NCBI RefSeq assembly: GCF_003955715.1
Contig: NZ_CP034463.1
Span: 8,370,001-8,434,000 of the forward strand
Direction of reading: 5' to 3'
Origin: Streptomyces aquilus
GTDB taxonomy: Bacteria > Actinomycetota > Actinomycetes > Streptomycetales > Streptomycetaceae
Length of the DNA: 64,000 nucleotides
Shown here: positions 33,421-42,693 of the stretch, one piece after another
Position numbering within the stretch: position 1 is the first letter of the stretch
Layout of the letters: each line of letters opens with the position of its first letter
The notes under the pieces: model-generated
Seen by the model: the letters and a program-made list of their open reading frames with translations, nothing else
What the model was told of the DNA's origin: nothing
Databases searched by the model: none
Position numbers and translations under genes: made by a program

Positions 33421-35025
33421 ATGAACAACGCTGCCCACTCCGCCGCGACGGTCTACGTCCCCCGCGACTCGGCGGCCCGCTCCGTCGGCGCCGACGAGGT
33501 GGCCGCCGCCCTCCAACACGCCGCCACCCGCGGGGACTTCGCGATCGAGGTCGTACGCAACGGGTCGCGCGGCATGCTCTGGCTGGAGCCGATGATCGAG
33601 GTGGTCACCCCACAGGGCCGCGTCGGCTACGGCCCCGTGGCCCCCGAGGACGTCGACGGACTTCTCGCCGCCGGCCTGCTCGACGGCGCGGAGCACCCGC
33701 TGCGGCTCGGCCTCGTCGACGAACTCCCCTGGCTGGCGCGGCAGACGAGGGTCACCTTCGCCAGAGTCGGCGTCACCGACCCGCTCTCCCCGCAGGACTA
33801 CGTCGAGCACGGCGGCCTCAAGGGACTCCGCGCCGCCCTCGACATGGCCCCCGCCGACGTCGTCGCCGCCGTCACCGAGTCGGGGTTGCGCGGCCGAGGC
33901 GGCGCCGGATTCCCGGCCGGCATCAAGTGGAAGACGGTGCTGGACTGCGCCGACGAGCTGAAGTTCGTGTGCTGCAACGCGGATGAGGGCGACAGCGGGA
34001 CCTTCGCCGACCGGATGGTCATGGAGGGCGACCCGTTCCTGCTCATCGAGGGCATGACCATCGCGGCACACGCGGTCGGCGCGAGCGAGGGCTACGTCTA
34101 CATCCGCTCGGAGTACCCGGACGCCATCGCCACGATGCGCGAGGCCATCGAACTCGCCCGCCAGCAGGGCTGGTTGGGCCAGGGCATCCTCGGCTCGCCG
34201 CTCGACTTCGACCTGCACGTCCGGGTCGGCGCCGGCGCGTACATCTGCGGTGAGGAGACCTCCATGCTGGAGAGCCTGGAGGGCAAGCGTGGCATGGTCC
34301 GGGCGAAACCGCCGATCCCGGCGATCGAGGGGCTGTTCGGCAAGCCGACCGTGGTGAACAACGTCCTGACGCTCACCACCGTCCCGGTCGTCCTCGCCGA
34401 CGGCCCGAAGGCCTACCAGGACCTCGGCGTCGGCCGCTCCCGCGGCACCCAGGTCTTCCAGTTGGGCGGCAACATCGCCCGCGGCGGCATCGTGGAGACC
34501 GCGTTCGGCATCACCCTGCGCGAGCTGATCGAGGAGTACGGCGGCGGCACCCGCACCGGACGCCCCGTGCGGACGGTTCAGGTCGGCGGGCCGCTCGGCG
34601 CGTACCTGCCGGAGTCGCAGTTCGATCTGCCCATGGACTATGAGGCGTTCGCCGAGGCCGGCGCGATGCTCGGGCACGGCGGCGTCGTCGTCTTCGACGA
34701 CACCGTGGACATGGCGGCGCAGGCCCGCTTCGCCATGGAGTTCTGCGCGGAGGAGTCCTGCGGCAAGTGCACCCCCTGCCGGGTGGGGGCCGTACGCGGC
34801 GTCGAGGTGATCGACAAGATCGTCGCCGGTACGCACCGCGACGAGAACCTCGCCCTGCTCGAAGACCTCTGCGACCTGATGACCGACGGCTCGCTGTGCG
34901 CGATGGGCGGATTGACCCCGATGCCCGTGCGCAGTGCCCTCGCCCACTTCCCCGACGACTTCCTCGGCGGGCGCAGGCTCCTGGACATCCACCCCGTGAA
35001 CACGAGGACGGAGGGCTCGGTATGA
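33421..35025 (+). CDS. fdsB: NAD-dependent formate dehydrogenase beta subunit (NuoF-like)
   Basis: This protein of about 534 residues starts at ATG 33421, or at GTG 33415, which overlaps fdsG. A thioredoxin-like N-terminal part precedes the NuoF core. The FMN/NADH site is GRGGAGFPAGIKWKTV with CNADEGDSGTF and GAYICGEETSMLESL. The [4Fe-4S] ligands are Cys447, Cys450, Cys453 (SCGKCTPCR) and Cys493 (LCAMGG). It reduces NAD with electrons from formate. The last codon overlaps the fdsA start (ATGA). Confidence 0.94.
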   Translation: MNNAAHSAATVYVPRDSAARSVGADEVAAALQHAATRGDFAIEVVRNGSRGMLWLEPMIEVVTPQGRVGYGPVAPEDVDGLLAAGLLDGAEHPLRLGLVDELPWLARQTRVTFARVGVTDPLSPQDYVEHGGLKGLRAALDMAPADVVAAVTESGLRGRGGAGFPAGIKWKTVLDCADELKFVCCNADEGDSGTFADRMVMEGDPFLLIEGMTIAAHAVGASEGYVYIRSEYPDAIATMREAIELARQQGWLGQGILGSPLDFDLHVRVGAGAYICGEETSMLESLEGKRGMVRAKPPIPAIEGLFGKPTVVNNVLTLTTVPVVLADGPKAYQDLGVGRSRGTQVFQLGGNIARGGIVETAFGITLRELIEEYGGGTRTGRPVRTVQVGGPLGAYLPESQFDLPMDYEAFAEAGAMLGHGGVVVFDDTVDMAAQARFAMEFCAEESCGKCTPCRVGAVRGVEVIDKIVAGTHRDENLALLEDLCDLMTDGSLCAMGGLTPMPVRSALAHFPDDFLGGRRLLDIHPVNTRTEGSV

Positions 35026-37790
35026 CGCTCCTCAAGGAACCCGACTTCGGAACACCGGAGCGACCGGGCCCGGCCACGGTCTCCGTCGAGATCGACGGCC
35101 TGCCGGTGACCGTCCCCGAGGGCACCTCGGTGATGCGCGCCGCGGCGGAAGCCGGCGTCGACATACCCAAGTTGTGCGCCACCGACAGCCTGGACGCCTT
35201 CGGCTCCTGCCGCCTGTGCGTGGTCGAGATCGACGGCCGCCGCGGCACCCCGGCCTCCTGCACCACCCCCTGCGCCGACGGCATGAAGGTGAGCACCCAG
35301 ACACCGAAGGTGGAGAAGCTCCGCCAGGGCGTCATGGAGCTCTACATCTCCGACCATCCCCTGGACTGCCTGACCTGCCCCGCCAACGGCGACTGCGAAC
35401 TCCAGGACATGGCAGGCGTGGTGGGCCTCCGGCAGGTCCGCTACGGCTACGAGGGCGCCAACCACCTCGACGCCGAGAAGGACACCTCCAACCCCTACTT
35501 CGACTTCGACCCGTCCAAGTGCATCGCCTGCTCCCGCTGCGTGCGCGCCTGCGGGGAGGTCCAGGGCACGTTCGCGCTCACCATCGAGGGCCGCGGCTTC
35601 GACAGCAAGGTCTCACCGGGCGCGGGGGAGTCCTTCATGGACTCCGAGTGCGTGTCCTGCGGCGCCTGCGTCCAGGCCTGTCCGACCTCCACGCTCCAGG
35701 AGCGCTCGGTCGTCGAACTCGGCATGCCCACCAGGTCGGTTGTCACCACCTGCGCCTACTGCGGCGTCGGCTGCTCCTTCAAGGCCGAGCTGCGCGGCGA
35801 CGAACTCGTGCGCATGGTCCCGTACAAGGACGGCGGCGCCAACGAGGGCCACTCCTGTGTGAAGGGCCGCTTCGCCTTCGGCTACGCCACCCACCCCGAC
35901 CGCGTGCTCAAGCCGATGGTCCGCGACCGGATCACCGACCCGTGGCGCGAGGTCGAGTGGGACGAGGCGATCGGCACGGTCGCCCGCCGGATGCGCGAGA
36001 TCCAGGACCGGCACGGCTCGGGCGCGGTCGGCGCCATCACCTCCTCCCGCTGCACCAACGAGGAGGTGTACGTCGTCCAGAAGATGGTCCGCGCGGCCTT
36101 CGGCAACAACAACGTCGACACCTGCGCCCGCGTCTGCCACTCCCCGACGGGCTACGGCCTCAAGCAGACCTTCGGCGAGTCGGCGGGCACCCAGGACTTC
36201 CGCTCGGTCGCGCAGGCCGACGTCATCATGGTCATCGGCGCCAACCCCACGGACGGGCACCCGGTGTTCGCCTCCCGGATGAAGCGCCGGCTGCGCGAGG
36301 GCGCGAAGCTCATCGTGGTCGACCCGCGCCGCATCGACCTGGTCCGCTCGCCGCACATCGAGGCCGAGCACCACCTCCAGCTGCGGCCCAGCACCAACGT
36401 GGCCGTGGTCAACGCCATGGCCCACGTCGTCGTCACCGAGAACCTGGTCGACCGGGACTTCGTGACCGCGCGCTGCGAAGGCTTCGACGACTGGGCGGAG
36501 TTCGTCGCCCGCCCCGAGAACAGCCCGGAGTCGGTCGAGGAGATCACCGGCGTACCCGCCGCCGAACTCCGCGCCGCCGCACGGCTGTACGCGACCGCGC
36601 CCAACGGCGCCATCTACTACGGCCTCGGCGTCACCGAGCACAGCCAGGGCTCGACCATGGTCATGGGGATGGCCAACCTCGCGATGGCGTGCGGCAACAT
36701 CGGCCGTGACGGTGTCGGCGTGAACCCGCTGCGCGGCCAGAACAACGTCCAGGGCTCCTGCGACATGGGCTCCTTCCCGCACGAACTCCCCGGCTACCGC
36801 CACGTCTCGGACGACGCGGTACGCACCGTCTTCGAGAACCTCTGGGGCGGAACCCTCCTCGCCGAGCCGGGACTTCGCATCCCCAACATGTTCGACGCGG
36901 CCATCGACGGCTCCTTCCGCGGCCTGTTCGTGCACGGCGAGGACATCGCCCAGTCCGACCCCAACCTGAAGCACGTCACCGCCGCCCTCGAAGCCATGGA
37001 ACTGGTCGTCGTCCAGGACCTGTTCCTCAACGAGACCGCCAAGTTCGCGCACGTCTTCCTGCCCGGCGCCTCCTTCCTGGAGAAGGACGGCACCTTCACC
37101 AACGCGGAGCGCCGCATCAACCGCGTCCGCGCGGTGATGAAGCCCAAGACCGGCAAGCACGAGTGGCAGATCGTGAGCGAGATCGCCACCGCCATGGGCT
37201 ACCCGATGGCGTACGACCACCCGGGTCAGATCATGGACGAGATCGCCGCCGTCACCCCCACCTTCACCGGCGTCTCCTTCGAGCTGCTCGACAAGCTCGG
37301 CAGCGTGCAGTGGCCCTGCAACGAGGAGGCCCCGGAGGGCACGCCCATCATGCACGTGGACGAATTCGTGCGCGGCAAGGGCAGGTTCGTGGTCACGTCG
37401 TACGTCCCCACCAACGAACGCAGCACCAGGCGCTTCCCGTTGGTCCTGACGACCGGCCGCATCCTCAGCCAGTACAACGTCGGCGCGCAGACCCGCCGTA
37501 CCGGCAATGTCGCCTGGCACCCCGAGGACATCCTGGAACTGCATCCGCATGACGCGGAGGACCGGGGCATCAAGAACGGTGACATGGTCACCCTGGCCAG
37601 TCGGGTCGGTGAGACCACCCTGCGCGCGGAGATCTCCGACCGGATGCCGACCGGGGTCGTCTACACGACCTTCCACCACCCGGTGACCGGCGCGAACGTC
37701 GTGACCACCGAGAACTCCGACTGGGCCACCAACTGCCCGGAGTACAAGGTCACCGCCGTGCAGGTCGGCCTGGCGACGGCGGGGAGCTGA
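35022..37790 (+). CDS. fdsA: NAD-dependent formate dehydrogenase alpha subunit (molybdenum/tungsten)
   Basis: This 922-residue protein has, in order, a NuoG-like [2Fe-2S] region (FGSCRLCVVEIDGRRGTPAS), a histidine-Cys cluster (DHPLDCLTCPANGDCELQ), two [4Fe-4S] ferredoxin motifs (CIACSRCVRAC, CVSCGACVQAC), and a further cluster (CAYCGVGCSF). The bis-MGD catalytic domain follows, with Cys372-His373 in RVCHSPTGYG as the metal ligand. It is cysteine, not selenocysteine. A molydopterin-binding C-terminal domain ends the protein. It oxidises formate to CO2, the final step of oxalate breakdown here. Confidence 0.95.
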   Translation: MTLLKEPDFGTPERPGPATVSVEIDGLPVTVPEGTSVMRAAAEAGVDIPKLCATDSLDAFGSCRLCVVEIDGRRGTPASCTTPCADGMKVSTQTPKVEKLRQGVMELYISDHPLDCLTCPANGDCELQDMAGVVGLRQVRYGYEGANHLDAEKDTSNPYFDFDPSKCIACSRCVRACGEVQGTFALTIEGRGFDSKVSPGAGESFMDSECVSCGACVQACPTSTLQERSVVELGMPTRSVVTTCAYCGVGCSFKAELRGDELVRMVPYKDGGANEGHSCVKGRFAFGYATHPDRVLKPMVRDRITDPWREVEWDEAIGTVARRMREIQDRHGSGAVGAITSSRCTNEEVYVVQKMVRAAFGNNNVDTCARVCHSPTGYGLKQTFGESAGTQDFRSVAQADVIMVIGANPTDGHPVFASRMKRRLREGAKLIVVDPRRIDLVRSPHIEAEHHLQLRPSTNVAVVNAMAHVVVTENLVDRDFVTARCEGFDDWAEFVARPENSPESVEEITGVPAAELRAAARLYATAPNGAIYYGLGVTEHSQGSTMVMGMANLAMACGNIGRDGVGVNPLRGQNNVQGSCDMGSFPHELPGYRHVSDDAVRTVFENLWGGTLLAEPGLRIPNMFDAAIDGSFRGLFVHGEDIAQSDPNLKHVTAALEAMELVVVQDLFLNETAKFAHVFLPGASFLEKDGTFTNAERRINRVRAVMKPKTGKHEWQIVSEIATAMGYPMAYDHPGQIMDEIAAVTPTFTGVSFELLDKLGSVQWPCNEEAPEGTPIMHVDEFVRGKGRFVVTSYVPTNERSTRRFPLVLTTGRILSQYNVGAQTRRTGNVAWHPEDILELHPHDAEDRGIKNGDMVTLASRVGETTLRAEISDRMPTGVVYTTFHHPVTGANVVTTENSDWATNCPEYKVTAVQVGLATAGS

Positions 37791-37791
37791 G

Positions 37792-38004
37792 ATGACCGCG
37801 ACCGTGCCGTCCGAGCAACGGATGGCGAACGACATCGCCAGGAACCTCGGGCATCTGCCCCAGGAGCGGGCGGCGGAGGAGATCGCGGGGCACATCGGCC
37901 GGTTCTGGGACCCGCGGATGCGCGCCCGGCTGGACGCGTACGTCGACGCCGGCGCGGACGGCCTCGACCCCCTGGTGGTCGCCGCGGTGAAGCTCCTGCG
38001 CTGA
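37792..38004 (+). CDS. fdsD: formate dehydrogenase delta subunit
   Basis: This 70-residue protein has the FdsD features QRMANDIARNLGHLP, AAEEIAGHIGRFWDPRMRAR and a terminal VVAAVKLL. FdsD is a small subunit needed for assembly of the soluble formate dehydrogenase complex. It starts one base after the fdsA stop and completes a GBAD operon. The standalone fdhD-type sulfurtransferase is not in the window. Confidence 0.88.
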   Translation: MTATVPSEQRMANDIARNLGHLPQERAAEEIAGHIGRFWDPRMRARLDAYVDAGADGLDPLVVAAVKLLR

Positions 38005-38057
38005 GGCGGTGTCGCGGCCGCGTCTCCGGCGTGCCCGGGGGTGTACACGTCGAACGG

Positions 38058-38073
38058 ATACTGCATACAGTAT
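38058..38073. promoter_or_regulatory. candidate GntR operator before the LysR gene
   Basis: ACTGCATACAGT at 38060-38071 matches the island consensus exactly and is flanked by AT on both sides to give ATACTG-CATA-CAGTAT. It lies about 52 bases before the LysR start. This suggests the GntR regulators also control the LysR gene. Confidence 0.65.
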
Positions 38074-38124
38074 CTGCGTCGGCCGTCTACAGCCCCGGCC
38101 TGCCCGGCGAGAGAGGAGTCGTTC

Positions 38125-39066
38125 ATGCTGTTCCGGCAGCTTGAGTACTTCGTGGCGGTGGCGCGGGAGCGTCATTTCGCCCGGGCGGCCGAATCCTGCT
38201 TCGTGTCGCAGCCGGCGCTGTCGGCGGCGATCGCCAAGCTGGAACGGGAGTTGAACGTCACCCTCATCAACCGCGGCCACACCTACCAGGGCCTCACCCC
38301 GGAAGGCGAGCGGCTCGTCGTCTGGGCCAAACGGATCCTCGCCGAACAGGACGCCTTCAAGGCCGAGGTGGCCGCGGTCCAGTCCGGCATCACCGGCACC
38401 CTGCGGCTCGGCACCGACCCCACGGCCTCGACGACCCTGGCCCTGCCCGTCGCCGCGTTCTGCGCCGCCCACCCGCTGGCCAAGGTGCAGGTGCGCTCCC
38501 GGCTGTCGACCAAGGAACTCCACCGCCAGCTCCGCGACTTCGAACTCGACGTGGCGATCGCCCACTTCGACCCCGGCGACCAGGAGGGCCTCCAGGTCGT
38601 CCCCCTGTACCAGGAGCGGTACATGCTGCTGGTGTCGGACGACCAGCCGGTCACCCAGTCCGCCACCGTCACCTGGGCGGACGCGGCCCAACTGCCGCTC
38701 GCCCTGCTGACACCCGACATGCGCATCCGGCAGATCGTCGACACCGTCTTCGCCGAGAAGGGGTTCGTGGTGACCCCGCAGATCGAGACGGACTCGATCG
38801 CCTCCCTCTACGCGCATGTGGGCGGCGGCGGTTGGGCGAGCATCGTCCCGCACACCTGGCTGCGCGCGATGCCGGTCGTCGGCCGCACCCGGGCGGTGCC
38901 CCTGGTCGATCCGGAGGCCGGCGCCCAGGTCTCGGTGGCGATCCATGCCGGAACCCCCGGCTCGGTCGCCGCCCGCGCCTTCGTCAACGCGGCGACGGGC
39001 CTGTCCCTGGACGACGTCTTCGCCCGCCCGCTGCCCGCCGACCACCTCGTGCGCGCCGTCCCCTGA
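38125..39066 (+). CDS. LysR-family transcriptional regulator
   Basis: This 313-residue protein starts at ATG 38125, six bases after GAGAGGAG. The N-terminal winged helix reads MLFRQLEYFVAVARERHFAR and FVSQPALSAAIAKLERELNV. The rest is the periplasmic-binding-like effector domain. It follows fdsD by 120 bases and faces the oxalate-CoA ligase gene tail to tail, with a gap of three bases. Likely targets are fdsGBAD or the divergent ligase/oxc promoter, where a nested four-part dyad is seen. Confidence 0.9.
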   Translation: MLFRQLEYFVAVARERHFARAAESCFVSQPALSAAIAKLERELNVTLINRGHTYQGLTPEGERLVVWAKRILAEQDAFKAEVAAVQSGITGTLRLGTDPTASTTLALPVAAFCAAHPLAKVQVRSRLSTKELHRQLRDFELDVAIAHFDPGDQEGLQVVPLYQERYMLLVSDDQPVTQSATVTWADAAQLPLALLTPDMRIRQIVDTVFAEKGFVVTPQIETDSIASLYAHVGGGGWASIVPHTWLRAMPVVGRTRAVPLVDPEAGAQVSVAIHAGTPGSVAARAFVNAATGLSLDDVFARPLPADHLVRAVP

Positions 39067-39069
39067 CGC

Positions 39070-40644
39070 TCACGGCGCGTACCGGGCCTGTACGGCCTTC
39101 CGGTCGAGCCCTCCCTTGGCGGTGTACGGCAGCGCGTCGACCACTTCGAGCCGGTCGGGCACCTCGAACGCGGCGAGCCGGTCCCGGCAGTACCGCAGGA
39201 TCTCCGCCGCGTCCACGCCCTCACCGTCGCGCACCACCACGGCGGCCCCGACCCGCTGCCCGTACGTCGCGTCCGGTACGGCGAACACGGCCGCCTCCGC
39301 CACCCCCGGGCAGCCGGCGAGGATGTCCTCCACATGCTCGGGCGCGATCTTCTCGCCACCGCGGTTGATGAGGTTCGTGATCCGCCCGGTCAGCGACAGA
39401 TACCCGTCCGCGTCCAGCAGGCCCAGGTCACCGGTGCGCAGCCAGCCGTCGACGAAGGTGTACGACGTCTCGTCCGCGTCGCCGAGATACCCGCGGGCGA
39501 CCGTGGGCCCCTGCACCCACACCTCGCCCTCCACACCCACGGGGCAGGGAATCCCACCGGGTCCGACGACCCGGACCTCGACACCGGTCGGCCGGCCGAC
39601 CGAGCCCTGCTTCAACTCCCCCCGCCCCGGCAGGGGTTCACTGGTCGCCTGGTGCGAGGACTCGGTCATCCCGTACGCGGACAGCAGGGGTGCGCCGAAC
39701 GTGCGCTCCAACGCCCGCTGGGTGGCCGTGTTGAGCGGAGCGCTGCAACTGCGGACGAACTTCAGCGGTGGCGCCTGCGGCCCCGGGTACTCCTGCTCCG
39801 ACCGGTCCAGCAGGATCTCGTGCAGGGCCGGGACCGCCGTGAACCACGTGGCGGCCACTGCCCGCATGTCGTCCCAGAACGTCGTCGCGGAGAACCGCCC
39901 CCGCTCGGGCAGCAGCACACAGCCGCCGCTCGCCAGCGAGGCCAGCAGTGCCGCGAACAGCCCGTGTCCGTGGAAGAACGGCATCACCGCGACCGTCGCG
40001 TCCCGGGGGCCCAACTCGTAAGTGGCGCAGATGTTCCGTACGGACGCCGTGACGTTCGTATGGGTCAGCGGGACCATCTTCGCCCGCGCGCTGGTCCCGG
40101 CGGTGAACATCACGAGGGCGTCGTCGCCCGACAACTCGGCGGCGGCTCGCGGCAGATGGGCCGCGGGGCCGACGTCGAGGGTGACCGAGGCCGTGCCCGC
40201 CCGGGAGACGCCGACGCGCAAGGGCCACGCCTGCACCGGCAGTCGGGTGTCCGCGACGGGCGGCCCCACCAGAACGCCCCGGGCGCCCAAAGCACTTACC
40301 CGGGCCGAGAGTTGGGCCATCGGAAGCGCCGGGTCCAACGGCGCGACCACCAGCCCGGCCCGAGCCGCCCCGAACAACGCCACGACGAACTCGGCCGTGT
40401 TGGCGGACAGCACCCCGACCGCGTCACCGCGTCGCAGCCCGGCCCCGCCGAGCCGGGCGGCCACGTCGTCGGCCAGGGCGGCGAGGGCGCGGTAGGACAG
40501 GTGGACCCGCTCACCGCCGACGACCAGAGCACGGGCGTACGGACGTTCCCGGGCCTGCCGGTCGAGGAGATCGACCAGGCCCGTCAGCGTCGGAGGCCGG
40601 TACCGATCCGCGTCGCGCACGGCTGCCGCGACCACAGCGGCCAT
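39070..40644 (-). CDS. acyl-CoA synthetase, probable oxalate-CoA ligase
   Basis: This 524-residue ANL-superfamily enzyme starts at ATG 40644 after GGGGTGGGG. Core motifs are DALVMFTAGTSARAKMVPLT (the P-loop TSGTTG is altered to TAGTSA), LSAYGMTESSHQATS, WLRTGDLGLLDADGYL and GRITNLINRGGEKIAPEHVE. The C-terminal lysine is in YTAKGGLDRKAVQARY. The GRITNLINRGGEKI pattern resembles plant and yeast oxalyl-CoA synthetases. Position beside oxc supports oxalate as substrate. It would supply oxalyl-CoA by ATP use, parallel to the Frc transferases. Confidence 0.82.
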   Translation of the reverse strand: MAAVVAAAVRDADRYRPPTLTGLVDLLDRQARERPYARALVVGGERVHLSYRALAALADDVAARLGGAGLRRGDAVGVLSANTAEFVVALFGAARAGLVVAPLDPALPMAQLSARVSALGARGVLVGPPVADTRLPVQAWPLRVGVSRAGTASVTLDVGPAAHLPRAAAELSGDDALVMFTAGTSARAKMVPLTHTNVTASVRNICATYELGPRDATVAVMPFFHGHGLFAALLASLASGGCVLLPERGRFSATTFWDDMRAVAATWFTAVPALHEILLDRSEQEYPGPQAPPLKFVRSCSAPLNTATQRALERTFGAPLLSAYGMTESSHQATSEPLPGRGELKQGSVGRPTGVEVRVVGPGGIPCPVGVEGEVWVQGPTVARGYLGDADETSYTFVDGWLRTGDLGLLDADGYLSLTGRITNLINRGGEKIAPEHVEDILAGCPGVAEAAVFAVPDATYGQRVGAAVVVRDGEGVDAAEILRYCRDRLAAFEVPDRLEVVDALPYTAKGGLDRKAVQARYAP

Positions 40645-40727
40645 GACCCCACCCCCTAGCCAGGTCCGATGGAACAGTCCTCTGCGAGCCTGCGGCGACC
40701 TTCGGCGGCCGTCCAATACGCACTGCC

Positions 40728-40808
40728 GACCGGCCGATAACGGGCGCCTATCAAGGGAGCTGTGAGGGCCCGTGCCGGCCCTCGATAGAAGTTGCTTATC
40801 GGCTGGTC
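40728..40808. promoter_or_regulatory. nested four-part dyad in the ligase/oxc divergent promoter
   Basis: Outer arms GACCGGCCGATAA (40728-40740) and TTATCGGCTGGTC (40796-40808) pair at 12 of 13 positions. Inner arms CTATCAAGGG (40748-40757) and CCCTCGATAG (40779-40788) pair at 9 of 10. All four half-sites share a TATC/GATA core around one centre. Such spacing fits a LysR-type tetramer; the cognate protein is inferred to be the LysR at 38125. Confidence 0.6.
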
Positions 40809-40898
40809 GCCGATGGGTCTTGGACGTGGGCGAACGCGCTGCGGATGGTGAGAGGAGTAGCCGCACCGGCAGGACCTGCCCAAGGAGGACCCCGGACC

Positions 40899-42650
40899 AT
40901 GACCGCCCCCTCGACACAGGAGACCGCGGCAGCAGCCGACGTGCCGACCGAGCAGCTGACCGACGGGTACCACCTGGTCGTCGACGCGCTCAAGATGAAC
41001 GACGTCGACACCATCTACGGGGTCGTCGGCATCCCCATCACCGACCTCGCCCGCCTCGCTCAGGCCCAGGGCATCCGCTACATCGGCTTCCGGCACGAGA
41101 GCAACGCCGGACACGCGGCCGCCGCCGCCGGCTACCTCACCAAGAAGCCGGGCGTGGCCCTCACGGTGTCGGCACCGGGCTTCCTCAACGGCCTCGTCGC
41201 GCTGGCGAACGCGACCACCAACTGCTTCCCCATGGTGCAGATCTCCGGCTCCAGCGAGCGCCACCTCGTCGACCTCAAGCAGGGCGACTACGAGGAGATG
41301 GACCAGCTGGCCGCCGCCCAGCCGTTCGTCAAAGCCGCGTACCGCGTCAGCCGCGTCGAGGACATCGGCCGCGGTATCGCCCGCGCCCTGCGCACCGCGA
41401 TCTCCGGGCGCCCCGGCGGTGTCTATCTCGACATCCCCGCCGCGGTGCTCGGCGCCATCATGCCCAAGGCGGACGGCGACCGGACCCTGAGCCGCCTCGT
41501 CGACCCCGCGCCGCGTCAACTCCCCGCCCCCGACGCCGTGGACCGCGCGATCGAGCTGCTGGCCTCCGCCGAGCGCCCACTGATCGTGCTGGGCAAGGGC
41601 GCCGCGTACGCCCAAGCGGACGACAAGGTACGGGAGTTCATCGAGTCCACCGGCATCCCGTACGTACCGATGTCGATGGCGAAGGGCCTGCTGCCCGACG
41701 ACCACCCGCAGTCCGCGGCCACCGCCCGCTCCCTGGCCCTGAAGAAGGCCGACGTCGTCATGCTGATCGGCGCCCGCCTCAACTGGCTCCTCGGCCATGG
41801 CCAGGCGGGCTGGAACCCGGACGCCAAGTTCGTCCAGATCGACATCGACCCCAAGGAGATGGACAGCAACCAGCCCATCGCCGCGCCGCTCGTCGGCGAC
41901 ATCGAGTCGGTGCTCGACGCGCTCGCCGAACGCACCAAGCCCGGCCAGATCCAGGCCCCTTCGGCCTGGCGCGACGAACTCGGGGCGCGCTCCGCGCAGA
42001 ACGTCGCCAAGATGGCCCAGCGGCTGGCGGCCGACCCGCACCCCATGCAGTTCATGGGCGCCCTGAAGGCCGTACGCGACGTCATCCACGCGCGCCCGGA
42101 GACGTACCTCGTCAACGAGGGCGCCAACGCCCTGGACATCGCGCGCAACGTCATCGACATGCACGTACCGCGCCACCGCCTCGACAGCGGCACCTGGGGC
42201 GTCATGGGCATCGGCATGGGGTACGCCATCGCCGCCGCCGTCGAGAGCGGACAGCCGGTCGTGGCCGTCGAGGGCGACAGCGCCTTCGGGTTCAGCGGCA
42301 TCGAGATCGAGACGATCTGCCGCTACCGGCTCCCGGTCGTCACCGTGATCATGAACAACGGCGGCGTCTACCGCGGCGACGACACCAACCCGTACGACGA
42401 CGCCCCCGCGCCCACCACGCTCATGTCGGCGGCCCGCCACGACCTCCTCATCGAGGCGTTCGGCGGCAAGGGCTACCGCGCCACCACCCCCGCCGAGGTC
42501 ACCGCCGCCCTCACCGAGGCCCTCGCCTCCGGCGGCCCGGCGCTGATCGACTGCGTCATCGACCCCTCGGCCGGCACCGAGAGCGGCCACATCTCGCACC
42601 TCAACCCCAAGGGCATCACCGTCGGCAACATCACGCCGGCCAAGAAGTGA
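40899..42650 (+). CDS. oxc: oxalyl-CoA decarboxylase
   Basis: This 583-residue thiamine-diphosphate enzyme starts at ATG 40899 after AAGGAGGA. The catalytic glutamate (about Glu67) is in [20 protein letters not shown], and [14 protein letters not shown] is typical of Oxc. The ThDP/Mg motif is [20 protein letters not shown] followed by NN (about residues 457-485). It converts oxalyl-CoA to formyl-CoA and CO2. The frc3 gene follows after 43 bases, giving the classic oxc-frc pair. Confidence 0.95.
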   Translation: MTAPSTQETAAAADVPTEQLTDGYHLVVDALKMNDVDTIYGVVGIPITDLARLAQAQGIRYIGFRHESNAGHAAAAAGYLTKKPGVALTVSAPGFLNGLVALANATTNCFPMVQISGSSERHLVDLKQGDYEEMDQLAAAQPFVKAAYRVSRVEDIGRGIARALRTAISGRPGGVYLDIPAAVLGAIMPKADGDRTLSRLVDPAPRQLPAPDAVDRAIELLASAERPLIVLGKGAAYAQADDKVREFIESTGIPYVPMSMAKGLLPDDHPQSAATARSLALKKADVVMLIGARLNWLLGHGQAGWNPDAKFVQIDIDPKEMDSNQPIAAPLVGDIESVLDALAERTKPGQIQAPSAWRDELGARSAQNVAKMAQRLAADPHPMQFMGALKAVRDVIHARPETYLVNEGANALDIARNVIDMHVPRHRLDSGTWGVMGIGMGYAIAAAVESGQPVVAVEGDSAFGFSGIEIETICRYRLPVVTVIMNNGGVYRGDDTNPYDDAPAPTTLMSAARHDLLIEAFGGKGYRATTPAEVTAALTEALASGGPALIDCVIDPSAGTESGHISHLNPKGITVGNITPAKK

Positions 42651-42693
42651 CCGCCCAGCCCAGCCCCCGCAACTTCACGAAAAGGAAGCAGAC

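Noticed and set aside
35022..37790. Possible selenocysteine in the formate dehydrogenase alpha subunit.
   Set aside because: The metal-ligand position is a TGC cysteine codon (RVCHSP), and no in-frame TGA occurs in the gene.
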